DNA of 64,000 nucleotides, taken from Chitinophaga sp. XS-30. Lineage in GTDB: Bacteria > Bacteroidota > Bacteroidia > Chitinophagales > Chitinophagaceae. Location: positions 5,206,032 to 5,270,031 of the forward strand of contig NZ_CP043006.1 of the NCBI RefSeq assembly GCF_008086345.1, given 5' to 3'. The notes beneath the pieces are model-generated. The model did no database searches and was not told the DNA's origin. It saw only the letters and a list, made by a program, of their open reading frames with translations. The position numbers were made by a program, and so were the translations under genes. The stretch's first letter is position 1. Each line of letters starts with the position of its first letter. This document shows positions 42,560 to 50,305 of this stretch, piece after piece.

Positions 42560-43438
42560 ATGAGTAAAACTTGGTTTATTACAGGAAGCTCAAGAGGTTT
42601 GGGCAAGAGTTTAACAAAAGCTGTTTTAGAAAAAGGCGACAACGTTGCTGCGACAGCAAGAACTCCACAACAATTAAATGATTTGGTAGAGAAATACCCA
42701 AATCAAATTCTCACGTTACAATTAGATGTAGCAAACAAAAAACAAATTCATTCTGCCGTAGAGCAAGCGATAAAACACTTCGGAAGAATTGATGTGTTGG
42801 TAAACAATGCGGGCTTTGGTATTACAGGAGCTATAGAGGAATTTACTGATGAGCAGATGAACAGCCAGTTAGATGTGAACTTATATGCACCTATCGAAAT
42901 TACAAGAGCCGTGTTGCCTTATTTGCGTAAACAACGTTCAGGCAGCATTTTAAATGTGAGTTCAGTTGGTGGTAGAGTTGGTTCCGCAGGATTTTCTATG
43001 TACCAGGCAGCAAAGTTCGGTTTACAAGGATTTACCGAGGTTTTAAGTAAAGAAGTTGCCGCATTTGGCATCAAAGTTACATCTATTGAACCAGGTGGTT
43101 TTCGTACCGATTGGGCAAGCAATTCAATGACTTACGCCGAACCAATTGATGATTACAAAAATATCCTGCAATCTCTTAAAGATTATCTCAAAGACATTAT
43201 GCCGTTAGGAAATCCTGACAAAGCTGCACAAGTTATAATTGATTTGGTAGAACATCCAGAACCACCTGTTCACTTGGTTTTGGGTTCAGATGCTGTGGCT
43301 ATTTTAGAAGTCGTTGATGCAGATAGAAAAGCAGAATTTGAGAAATGGAAATCCATAAGCATTTCTACCGACTTTGATGATGTAGAAAATCCGTGGCTTT
43401 CTGAAGAGAGAAGACAAGCTATTTTAAAAGTAAAATAA
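42560..43438 (+). CDS. SDR family oxidoreductase (first of four)
   Basis: 292 aa classical short-chain dehydrogenase from the ATG at 42560 (MSKTWFITGSSRGLGKSLTK); a TTG at 42551 is less likely. NAD(P)-binding TGSSRGLG, structural VNNAG (VLVNNAGFGITG), catalytic Ser in ILNVSSVGGRVG and YxxxK in YQAAKFGLQG. An Arg follows the glycine loop (ATARTPQQL), suggesting NADP preference. It is in the same subgroup as the genes at 44234 and 46348 (SRGLGK/F/A, AAFGIKVTSIEPGGFRTDW). First gene of the cargo operon behind the HxlR-controlled promoter; the substrate is unknown. Confidence 0.92.
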   Translation: MSKTWFITGSSRGLGKSLTKAVLEKGDNVAATARTPQQLNDLVEKYPNQILTLQLDVANKKQIHSAVEQAIKHFGRIDVLVNNAGFGITGAIEEFTDEQMNSQLDVNLYAPIEITRAVLPYLRKQRSGSILNVSSVGGRVGSAGFSMYQAAKFGLQGFTEVLSKEVAAFGIKVTSIEPGGFRTDWASNSMTYAEPIDDYKNILQSLKDYLKDIMPLGNPDKAAQVIIDLVEHPEPPVHLVLGSDAVAILEVVDADRKAEFEKWKSISISTDFDDVENPWLSEERRQAILKVK

Positions 43439-43445
43439 TAATCGA

Positions 43446-44189
43446 ATGAAAAAATTAGAAGGAAAAGTAGCCATTGTAACAGGGGCATCCAAAGGTATCG
43501 GTGCGGGTATTGCCAGAGCATTTGCCGAGGAAGGAGCCAGTGTAGTAGTCAATTACGCAAGTGATAAAGTAAGCGCAGAAAATATCGTAAATGAAATTAT
43601 CGCAAAGGACGGTAAAGCTATTGCAATATATGCCGATGTTTCAAAAGAAGCAGAAGTAAAGAAGATGTTTGAAGAAGCAAATACAGCGTTTGGTCGTTTG
43701 GATATTTTGATAAACAATGCGGGTGTTTTCAAATCAATCCCTATAGAAGAAATAAGCGTAGAGGAGTTCAACCGTCATTACAGTATCAATGTTCTTGGGA
43801 ATCTTTTGGCGACAAGAGAAGCAGTTAAATATTTTGGTGAAAAAGGCGGCAGTATTATTAATATGACTTCGGTAGTGAGTGAAAAAGGCGTACCTACCTA
43901 TTCAATTTATTCAGGAACTAAAGGTGCCGTACAAAGCATTACACACGCGCTTGCCGCAGAATTAGGCCCAAAAAATATTCGCGTGAATGCTATAGCTCCG
44001 GGAGCAATTGAAACTGAAGGAACACAGGTTGATTTTGGTGGTGGCGTTGCTGAACAATATATAAAAGCCACTCCATTACGTCGTATGGGTTTTCCGAAGG
44101 ATGTAGCTAAAGTAGCCGTGTTTTTGGCAAGCGACGATTCGGAATTTTTAACCGATAGCCGCATCGAAGTCTCAGGAGGACTTAAATAA
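43446..44189 (+). CDS. SDR family oxidoreductase, FabG-like
   Basis: 247 aa, the normal length of FabG-type reductases. TGASKGIGAGIARAF (coenzyme loop), NNAGVF, catalytic Ser/Tyr/Lys in MTSVVSEKGVPTYSIYSGTKGAVQ, and the C-terminal motif FLASDDSEFLTDSRIEVSGGLK. It is more distant from its three SDR neighbours than they are from each other. It begins 7 bases after the first SDR stop, so both are one transcript. Members reduce 3-oxo groups, sugars or small aldehydes with NAD(P)H; the substrate here is unknown. The base composition is AT-rich like the rest of the cargo. Confidence 0.92.
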   Translation: MKKLEGKVAIVTGASKGIGAGIARAFAEEGASVVVNYASDKVSAENIVNEIIAKDGKAIAIYADVSKEAEVKKMFEEANTAFGRLDILINNAGVFKSIPIEEISVEEFNRHYSINVLGNLLATREAVKYFGEKGGSIINMTSVVSEKGVPTYSIYSGTKGAVQSITHALAAELGPKNIRVNAIAPGAIETEGTQVDFGGGVAEQYIKATPLRRMGFPKDVAKVAVFLASDDSEFLTDSRIEVSGGLK

Positions 44190-44233
44190 ACAATTTTTCA
44201 ATAAAACGCATTAACAATAAAAATTATATTAAG

Positions 44234-45064
44234 ATGAGTAATCAAAAAGAACAGGTTTGGTTTATAACAGGAGCTTCAAATGGTTTTGGCTTAACACTTG
44301 TAAAGCAATTATTAGACAATGGGTATAAAGTTGCCGCAACTTCAAGAGATAAAACAAACATTGAAGAAAAAATCGGTAAGACCCCGAATTTATTAGCACT
44401 TACAGTTGATATAACCGACGATAACGAAGTAAAAGCGGCAATTGATGAAACGGTAAAAACTTTTGGGAAAATTGATGTTGCCGTAAACAATGCAGGTTAT
44501 ATGCTTTTGGGAGCATTAGAGGAAGTTTCTGCCAAAGAATTTCAGCAGTCAGTGGCTGTGAATGTGTTTGCATTCCAAAATGTAATCAGGAATGTAATGC
44601 CTTATTTCCGACAACAAAAAAGCGGGCACATTTTCAATTTTTCTTCGTCTGCGGGTTATTCTGCCGATGCAGGTGCAGGAAGCTACAACGCTGTTAAATC
44701 GGCTGTGATAGGATTCTCTGAAGCATTGGCGCTGGAAGCAAAACCATTCAATGTGAAAGTGACCATTGTTTCTCCGGGGCTTTTCAGAACAAATTTTTTA
44801 GGCGCATTTCCGGTAGCCCAAAATAAAATTGAAGCATACGGTACACAACATCTGGTTGATGCTATGAATCAATTTAACGGACAACAGCCAGGAAATCCCG
44901 ATAAACTGGTTAAGATTTTAATTGATACTGCGGGAAAGGAAAATGCTCCTTTGCATTTGCTGATGGGGGGAGATGCCTATGAAAGAGCTGTAAATTATTA
45001 CAAATCTCAGCTTGAAAATCTGGAACAACTGAAAGCGTTGAGCTTCTCAACCGGATTTGAATAA
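44234..45064 (+). CDS. SDR family oxidoreductase (third of four)
   Basis: 276 aa. WFITGASNGFGLTLVKQLLD gives the coenzyme loop, VAVNNAGYML the structural motif, and FNFSSSAGYSADAGAGSYNAVKSAV the catalytic Ser and YxxxK. The tail GKENAPLHLLMGGDAYERAVNY is shared in pattern with the SDRs at 42560 and 46348 (PPVHLVLGSDAV, PPVHLILGTDSY), which shows that the three are paralogues of one subgroup. It starts 44 bases after the FabG-like gene and is probably in the same operon. The reaction is an NAD(P)-dependent oxidoreduction of unknown substrate. Confidence 0.92.
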   Translation: MSNQKEQVWFITGASNGFGLTLVKQLLDNGYKVAATSRDKTNIEEKIGKTPNLLALTVDITDDNEVKAAIDETVKTFGKIDVAVNNAGYMLLGALEEVSAKEFQQSVAVNVFAFQNVIRNVMPYFRQQKSGHIFNFSSSAGYSADAGAGSYNAVKSAVIGFSEALALEAKPFNVKVTIVSPGLFRTNFLGAFPVAQNKIEAYGTQHLVDAMNQFNGQQPGNPDKLVKILIDTAGKENAPLHLLMGGDAYERAVNYYKSQLENLEQLKALSFSTGFE

Positions 45065-45159
45065 AATCCTGTATTTGAACACAACCCTAAGAGATTTGGA
45101 TACAGTCCGCTTCTTGATATTCCTCATTTTTGATTTAGAAATTTAAAAGTGAAAGTTAG

Positions 45160-46254
45160 ATGAACAAACGTACAAAAAACCGGAATTTATGGTTGTCCAG
45201 GAAAGTGAAACATATCGCTTTCACAACAACCATTATAATGTGCGTTTATACAACGTGTTTCTCTCAAATAGAATTACACAAGAATTTAAATAATAATAAA
45301 ATGAAAAATCAAGAAGTTTTGACTGTGGACTATACGCAGTTAGAGGAAGGAAAGAACAGGGTTTATTTTATGAGCCAAGGTTACAAATTGGCGGGAGATT
45401 TATATTTACCCAAAGGGTTTGATAGTGAGAAGAAGTATCCAACTATCATATATACACGTGTTGGTACACAGGTTAAAGAACAAACTGGCGCAACTTATGG
45501 TAATAAACTTGCTGCCAAGGGTTATGCCTTTTTGGTTTTTGACCCTATAAATTTTGGTGATAGTGAGGGCGAAGTAAGAAACTACGAATCGATGCACAAT
45601 ATGATTCCCAATACAACAGATGCGATTAGTTTTTTGAGGACTTTAAAATTTGTTGACAGAGAGAAATTTTATGGACTTGGAGCTTGTGCGGGTGCACCTT
45701 ATATCTGCAATGTAGCAATTGGCGATGTTCGGATTAAAGCCGTTGCAACACTTGTAGGTAATTTTGATGCTGCCGCAAGTTTATTTGGTGCTTATCCCAA
45801 AGAAGTGCTTGACAACATGTTGGAAGTTGCGGCAGAAGGCAAACAACGTTACTACGAAACGGGCGAATACGACACTGCACCCACATTTGGTGGAATGCCA
45901 ATACCACCACCAGAAAATTCTTCAAAAGCACTGAAAGACGCTTATGAGTATTATTTCAACAGAGCAGGACAAGATAAAATTCCCAACTATTCGCCTTATT
46001 ACCCTACTATCGGCATGCCAGTTGACCCTGCGAGAGTATTTGTAAATCAGGCGAAGTATTTCACAACACCATTTTTGGTAATTGCAGGAAGTGAGGCGTT
46101 TACGCACGATATGGACAAACAAGTTTATGAAATGGCAAAAGGGCAAAAAGAATGGTTTGTTGTAGAGGGTGCATCACATATGGACTTGTACGATATAGAT
46201 AAATATCTTGACCCTGCAATAGATAAAATTGACGAATTTCTCAAAAAGTATTAA
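45160..46254 (+). CDS. Alpha/beta hydrolase with Cys at the nucleophile position
   Basis: 364 aa, possibly exported: VKHIAFTTTIIMCVYTTCFS looks like a signal segment, though a second ATG at 45301 would give a cytoplasmic 317-aa form. Alpha/beta hydrolase fold with GYKLAGDLYLPKGFDSEKKYP, the acidic loop DPINFGDSEGEV, the nucleophile elbow GLGACAGAPYICN, and a late Asp/His pair (MDKQVYEM; EGASHMDLYD). The elbow reads G-A-C-A-G, with Cys where most hydrolases have Ser; Cys at this place is known from dienelactone hydrolase and some related Bacteroidetes proteins. It probably hydrolyses an ester, lactone or activated acyl group made or used by the SDR enzymes. Confidence 0.82.
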   Translation: MNKRTKNRNLWLSRKVKHIAFTTTIIMCVYTTCFSQIELHKNLNNNKMKNQEVLTVDYTQLEEGKNRVYFMSQGYKLAGDLYLPKGFDSEKKYPTIIYTRVGTQVKEQTGATYGNKLAAKGYAFLVFDPINFGDSEGEVRNYESMHNMIPNTTDAISFLRTLKFVDREKFYGLGACAGAPYICNVAIGDVRIKAVATLVGNFDAAASLFGAYPKEVLDNMLEVAAEGKQRYYETGEYDTAPTFGGMPIPPPENSSKALKDAYEYYFNRAGQDKIPNYSPYYPTIGMPVDPARVFVNQAKYFTTPFLVIAGSEAFTHDMDKQVYEMAKGQKEWFVVEGASHMDLYDIDKYLDPAIDKIDEFLKKY

Positions 46255-46347
46255 GCGAAATAAACCGTAGGAATTTTACGAAAAATTTTATGGTTATTGT
46301 TATTCATCAGATAGCGGATTTTATACAGGAAAAATCAATAGGTTAAT

Positions 46348-47181
46348 ATGAGGAATCAAAAAATATGGTTTGTTACCGGAGCTTCAAAAGGAATGGGGCT
46401 GTTGTTGACAAAACTATTGCTGGATAAAGGCGAAAGAGTTGCAGCAGCTTCACGAAATACAAACCAATTAAAACAAAGTGTTGGCATTGAAAGTGACAAT
46501 TTTCTGCCCATTGAATTAGATATTACAAACAGCGAAGATGTTAAACAGGCAATCAACAAGACAGTTGAACATTTTGGAGGACTAGATGTAGCGGTTAATA
46601 ATGCGGGATTTTCATTTATTGGTAGTTTGGAAGAATTAACCGATGACGAATTTAGAAAAGCATTAAATGTAAATTTATTCGGAACAGCAAATATCATCAG
46701 GGCTTCAATGGCACAATTTAGAAAGCAGCGTTCGGGGCATATTATCAATATCGCTTCTGCGGCAGGCTATGTTGCAGGTGCACATATCGGAAGTTATGTT
46801 ACTTCGAAATTTGCAATGGTAGGGCTTACGGAATCATTGGCATTAGAAATTGCACCGTTTAATGTGAAAGCGACGGTTGTGTTACCTGGTTCTTTCAGAA
46901 CTAATTTCCTTGATGAAGGCTCATTAACTTACACAAAGCACAGAATAGAAGAATACGATAGCGATAAAACATTTCAAAGTTATTCTGCCAGAGCGGGAAC
47001 ACAAGCGGGCGACCCTAAAAAATTGGTAACTGAATTGCTTAATTTGGCTAATATGGAAAAACCACCTGTACATTTAATTTTAGGTACGGATAGTTATAAA
47101 ATGATAACGGATAAAATGGCTAAAAACCTCGAAGAATTTGAAGCATATAGGCACATTTCTATGTCTACTAATTTGGAATAA
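46348..47181 (+). CDS. SDR family oxidoreductase (fourth of four)
   Basis: 277 aa. WFVTGASKGMGLLLTKLLLD is the coenzyme loop, VAVNNAGFSFIG the structural motif, and IINIASAAGYVAGAHIGSYVTSKFAMVG carries Ser and YxxxK (YVTSK). Close in pattern to the SDRs at 42560 and 44234, including VLPGSFRTNFLDEG. Ten codon-level differences in the coenzyme loop suggest an older duplication rather than a recent one. An AraC-type regulator gene follows after 9 bases, so this SDR and the regulator are probably cotranscribed. Confidence 0.92.
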   Translation: MRNQKIWFVTGASKGMGLLLTKLLLDKGERVAAASRNTNQLKQSVGIESDNFLPIELDITNSEDVKQAINKTVEHFGGLDVAVNNAGFSFIGSLEELTDDEFRKALNVNLFGTANIIRASMAQFRKQRSGHIINIASAAGYVAGAHIGSYVTSKFAMVGLTESLALEIAPFNVKATVVLPGSFRTNFLDEGSLTYTKHRIEEYDSDKTFQSYSARAGTQAGDPKKLVTELLNLANMEKPPVHLILGTDSYKMITDKMAKNLEEFEAYRHISMSTNLE

Positions 47182-47190
47182 ACTTACTGA

Positions 47191-48105
47191 ATGAAAATGG
47201 AAAAACCGTATAGCATAAAATCGATTTCGGAGTATCATAGTTTGTTAGGTATTGAAAAGCCAAAACATCCTTTGATGAGTATTATCAATCACGATAGCAT
47301 TAGAAATTTAAATGATGAAAGGTTGAAGTATAAAACGTATGATTTTTATACCATTAGCCGAAAAATCAACTACGACGGAACAATGAAATACGGTCAGCAA
47401 TTTTACGATTTCCAGGAAGGTGCAATGGTATTTCACGCACCCAAACAAGTTATTGTATCTGAATTAGCGGATAATGTACAGTTGAAAGGCTGGACAATGC
47501 TGATACACCCCGATTTTTTAAGAACATACCCTTTGGATAAAAATATTCAACAATTTGGTTTCTTTTCCTATGCTGTAAATGAAGCGTTGCATTTGTCTAG
47601 TGAAGAATCAAATATAATTGAAAGCGTAATGGACACTATCCGTAAAGAGTACATTTCGGGCATTGATGTTTACAGTCAGGATATTTTGATTTCTCAAATA
47701 GAATTGCTTTTGAATTATTGCAACCGATTTTACAATCGTCAATTTATCACGAGGAAAGCGGTAAATAATGATTTTCTGGTTAGGTTTGAAAAATTATTGG
47801 CAGACTATATAAACAACGGATACCTGCAACAAAAAGGTATTCCGTCCGTTCGGTTTTTTTCTAACGAATTAAATATGTCTGCCAATTATTTGAGCGATAT
47901 GTTGAGAAATCTTACAGGGCAAAGCACCCAACAGCATATACAAGACAAAATAATTGAACGGGCAAAATACATGCTCACTACAACAAATCGTACCGTGAGC
48001 GAAATTGCGTTTGAACTCGGCTTTGAATATGCGCAATCTTTCAGCAAATTATTTAAAAATAGGACTAATCAAACGCCTTTGGAGTTTCGGACTTCGTTTA
48101 ATTAA
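47191..48105 (+). CDS. AraC family transcriptional regulator
   Basis: 304 aa. An N-terminal cupin-like sensing region (about residues 40-110, YDFQEGAMVFHAPKQVIVSE) is followed by a linker and a C-terminal double helix-turn-helix of AraC/XylS type (SVRFFSNELNMSANYLSDML ... TVSEIAFELGFEYAQSFSKLF, NQTPLEFR). The second helix-turn-helix with the G-F-E-Y-x-QSFS-LFK signature is clear. It follows the fourth SDR by 9 bases and is likely autoregulated with it. Together with the divergent HxlR repressor at the other end, the cargo has two regulators flanking its enzymes. Confidence 0.93.
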   Translation: MKMEKPYSIKSISEYHSLLGIEKPKHPLMSIINHDSIRNLNDERLKYKTYDFYTISRKINYDGTMKYGQQFYDFQEGAMVFHAPKQVIVSELADNVQLKGWTMLIHPDFLRTYPLDKNIQQFGFFSYAVNEALHLSSEESNIIESVMDTIRKEYISGIDVYSQDILISQIELLLNYCNRFYNRQFITRKAVNNDFLVRFEKLLADYINNGYLQQKGIPSVRFFSNELNMSANYLSDMLRNLTGQSTQQHIQDKIIERAKYMLTTTNRTVSEIAFELGFEYAQSFSKLFKNRTNQTPLEFRTSFN

Positions 48106-48191
48106 ATGTAATAGTTCGGATTTAATCTAACAGTTGACTGGCGAAACTGAAGCTTGATCTGACGCTGCCCCTGAATCCTTTTTCCTTTTGG

Positions 48192-48218
48192 AATGCCCTT
48201 CCCTGCCCGGAGGGCATT
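48192..48218 (+). terminator. Terminator after the AraC gene
   Basis: aatgccct pairs with agggcatt (8-bp stem, 11-base loop) and is followed by tt and an A-rich stretch. It lies 86 bases after the AraC stop and probably ends the SDR/AraC transcript. Confidence 0.65.
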
Positions 48219-48654
48219 TTAAAAGGAATGTAGAGATTCATAGTTCTTATGACGATGGTTCAGAAGCAGTCTAATAGGTATTGTAAGAACAAATAGTAGC
48301 AATCACAAATTAAATAAGTACAAAAAGATTTTACCAAGTAATGCAGGTGCTTTTTATTCGCCTTGCAATAAGTATGCGTATGCCATTAAAATCCCAAATA
48401 AAATAAGCAGAAGTGGAGATTGAAGCAATAGCCTGAATAACTATTGCTTTTAGTGTTTGAAATGGTCATCCTACGTAATATATATGGCAGTTTCATTAAA
48501 TCATAATAGCACAAATAGCGCCTGTTGCTTCCCAAGCCATTGAAAATGGTATTTTTATATTCTAAAGATACAATATCATTCAACTTTTCCAGCTCGTCCT
48601 AGCAAGCCTACTAATTGGAATTTCAACCGGCACTAAAGTATATGTAAATAAACC
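48219..48654. other. AT-rich stretch without a supported gene
   Basis: About 435 bases with no frame I would defend. A 65-codon frame on the minus strand has no recognisable features. No repeats or tRNA-like folds were seen. It is probably decayed DNA between the cargo and the right boundary of the island. Confidence 0.5.
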
Positions 48655-48840
48655 CTATACTAAAATCGCCGACATTTTTTTCAAGTCGGTAAAAAACCAG
48701 TTCGAAAATTGTTCACCAAGGGGCACCAAAGTGGACAAATCGGAAATTCTTCTGGTTTGTCCATTTTCTTTTTCCCGCAAACCCTTATCCAGTTTGAATA
48801 CAAGCTCCGCCGACTCATTCATGCGTGCGAAATACTGCCG
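48655..48840 (-). pseudogene. C-terminal remnant of a second recombinase
   Basis: A 61-codon frame bounded upstream by a stop codon (48841-48843) encodes RQYFARMNESAELVFKLDKG, then GLREKENGQTRRISDLSTLVP, then GEQFSNWFFTDLKK and stop. The part ENGQTRRISDLSTLVP aligns by eye with KNWKSREIYDFSSKVP at the end of the element-encoded part of the intact recombinase, same strand and same relation to the gggcacc core. It is therefore the tail of a related recombinase whose body is gone, likely left by an older element at the same target. Confidence 0.65.
48721..48727 (+). other. Candidate right attachment core (attR)
   Basis: gggcacc matches the tRNA-proximal core. Upstream of it lies ccagttcgaaaattgttc, which shares ttcgaa and gttc with the T arm of tRNA-Leu but is degenerate. 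Downstream, tggacaaa (48732-48739) and tttgtcca (48756-48763) form an 8-bp stem followed by ttttcttttt, the same arrangement as behind tRNA-Leu. Confidence 0.42.
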
Positions 48841-49078
48841 TTATATCCATGATCAGGGGTGAAATTGGCTCCGGGCGTTACGCAATATTTTATTATCTTT
48901 ATGCCTCATGACACGCCAATCAACATATCACCTCTTGTCGATCATTGTCCCCTAACGCAGGCCCACAAAGCATTCCCGCTGTAATACTCACCGGCTACCT
49001 GCGTTGAAAGTCCTCAATTAATTTATTGAAACCGGTTTGCTATGCCTACCCGCATACGCAAGACAGAATTTTTGTACT

Positions 49079-50140
49079 ATGTCGGCACTACAGTCGTACG
49101 GATGGAATGAGCATTTTATGCATCATTTCGAAACAAACACATCTCAGGATCTCGAAGCCGCGAGAGTCCTCTCCATACAAGGATTTATACATTTGCTGAT
49201 CACCGGAACAGGCAACGTAGAAGCGCAACTCTCCGGCGCGCTTATCAACAGCCGCGAACCGGAAGCCTATCCCAAAGTAGGCGATTGGGTGCTCGTGAAA
49301 CGATACGATAATGAAGGCATCATCATCGATACACTGCCGCGCATCAACTGGCTCAGCCGCAAAGCGCCCGGTACGCAAAGTAAGCGGCAGGTGCTTGCTG
49401 CCAACATCGATTCGGCGTTTATCGTGCAGGGGCTCGACCGCGATTATAACCTCATGCGGTTGCAACGTTACCTGCAGCAGGTCGTGCAGTGCAACATTCA
49501 GCCTGTCGTCATTCTCAATAAGGCAGACCTCGTAACCAATCCGGAAACGTACCGGCAAGCGGTACAGGAACTGGGATACAATTGCCCGGTGATATTCACC
49601 AGTGCGGTGAATCATACGCAGCAAGAAGAGTGGACGAATCAATACCTCCTGCCGCGGCATACTTACATCCTGCTGGGATCGTCGGGCGTAGGCAAAAGCA
49701 CATTGCTCAACAGCCTGCTGGGCTACAGGCTACAGGAAGAAGGCGCTACCAGCACTGCCAACAACAAGGGAAAACATACCACCACCGCCAGGCATCTCAT
49801 ACTGCTTCCCAATGGCAGCATGGTCATCGACACGCCGGGGATGCGCGAGTTCGGCGTTACGGAAGAGGGCGGAAGCGAAGGGATACATCACCCCCTGATA
49901 GATGAGCTGGCTTCAACATGCCGGTTTGGCGATTGCACCCATCAACACGAGCCTGGGTGCGCCGTCATAGCAGCTGTCCGCAATGGCACATTGCCTGAGC
50001 CGGTACACCGCAGCTATCTGAAACTATTGCGTGAGCAATACCATTTCCAGGCCAGCGAAGCGGATAGAAGGCGAGATGAAAAGCAGTTCACTAAAATGGC
50101 GAAGCAGGTATTCAGGCACCGCAAAGACAGCAAATACTGA
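49079..50140 (+). CDS. rsgA: Ribosome small-subunit-dependent GTPase RsgA
   Basis: 353 aa from the ATG at 49079 (MSALQSYGWNEHF); the frame extends 14 codons earlier to 49037, which is less like the family. OB-fold domain at the N-terminus, then a circularly permuted GTPase with G4 LNKADLV, G1 GSSGVGKSTLLNSLLG and G3 DTPGMREFG, and a zinc-binding tail with CRFGDCTHQHEPGC. It assists late maturation of the 30S subunit and hydrolyses GTP on the ribosome. It lies in non-island DNA immediately right of the element boundary and is monocistronic, closed by a terminator. Confidence 0.95.
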   Translation: MSALQSYGWNEHFMHHFETNTSQDLEAARVLSIQGFIHLLITGTGNVEAQLSGALINSREPEAYPKVGDWVLVKRYDNEGIIIDTLPRINWLSRKAPGTQSKRQVLAANIDSAFIVQGLDRDYNLMRLQRYLQQVVQCNIQPVVILNKADLVTNPETYRQAVQELGYNCPVIFTSAVNHTQQEEWTNQYLLPRHTYILLGSSGVGKSTLLNSLLGYRLQEEGATSTANNKGKHTTTARHLILLPNGSMVIDTPGMREFGVTEEGGSEGIHHPLIDELASTCRFGDCTHQHEPGCAVIAAVRNGTLPEPVHRSYLKLLREQYHFQASEADRRRDEKQFTKMAKQVFRHRKDSKY

Positions 50141-50161
50141 TACCCGTAATCATGAAAGCAA

Positions 50162-50194
50162 AGCGGCCTGTAAATACACAGGCCGCTATTTTCA
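50162..50194 (+). terminator. Terminator after rsgA
   Basis: Perfect 10-bp stem agcggcctgt / acaggccgct with a 6-base loop, followed by atttt on the plus strand. It lies 21 bases after the rsgA stop. Confidence 0.85.
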
Positions 50195-50254
50195 AGACAG
50201 ATCCGCCTAGCCAGCTTGAAGGAGCAGTAGAACACAGTTATCCGTCAATACAAC

Positions 50255-50286
50255 AAGCCGCGCCCATCATACGACCGGCGCGGCTT
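50255..50286 (-). terminator. Terminator for the thioredoxin-fold/SusCD operon
   Basis: Perfect 10-bp stem aagccgcgcc / ggcgcggctt with a 12-base loop; on the minus strand it is followed by gttgttgtattg. It lies 20 bases after the stop of the last TlpA-type gene and converges with the rsgA terminator. Confidence 0.78.
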
Positions 50287-50305
50287 CCAGTCCGAAAAAC
50301 AGCAT

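Larger units (their letters stand above)
39942..48727. mobile_element. Integrated element at tRNA-Leu (genomic island)
   Basis: The block begins at the 3' end of tRNA-Leu with a large serine recombinase and holds a small partner ORF, an IS256 remnant, an HxlR regulator, four SDR genes, a hydrolase and an AraC regulator. From about 42.1 to 48.6 kb it is visibly more AT-rich than both flanks. The core gggcacc recurs at 48721-48727 in the same orientation and is followed by the same kind of hairpin. The right boundary is a candidate only: the recurring core is seven bases, and the cargo may be a composite of several insertions. I see no transfer or replication genes. Confidence 0.6.

Noticed and set aside
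48386..48583. 65-codon minus-strand frame in the AT-rich gap
   Set aside because: No family, no helix pattern and no sensible start context; open frames of this size are expected by chance in AT-rich DNA.
48690..48727. Second tRNA gene at the right island edge
   Set aside because: ttcgaa followed by gggcacc recalls the T arm and 3' end of tRNA-Leu, but no acceptor or anticodon stem can be formed, so at most it is a degenerate 3' fragment.
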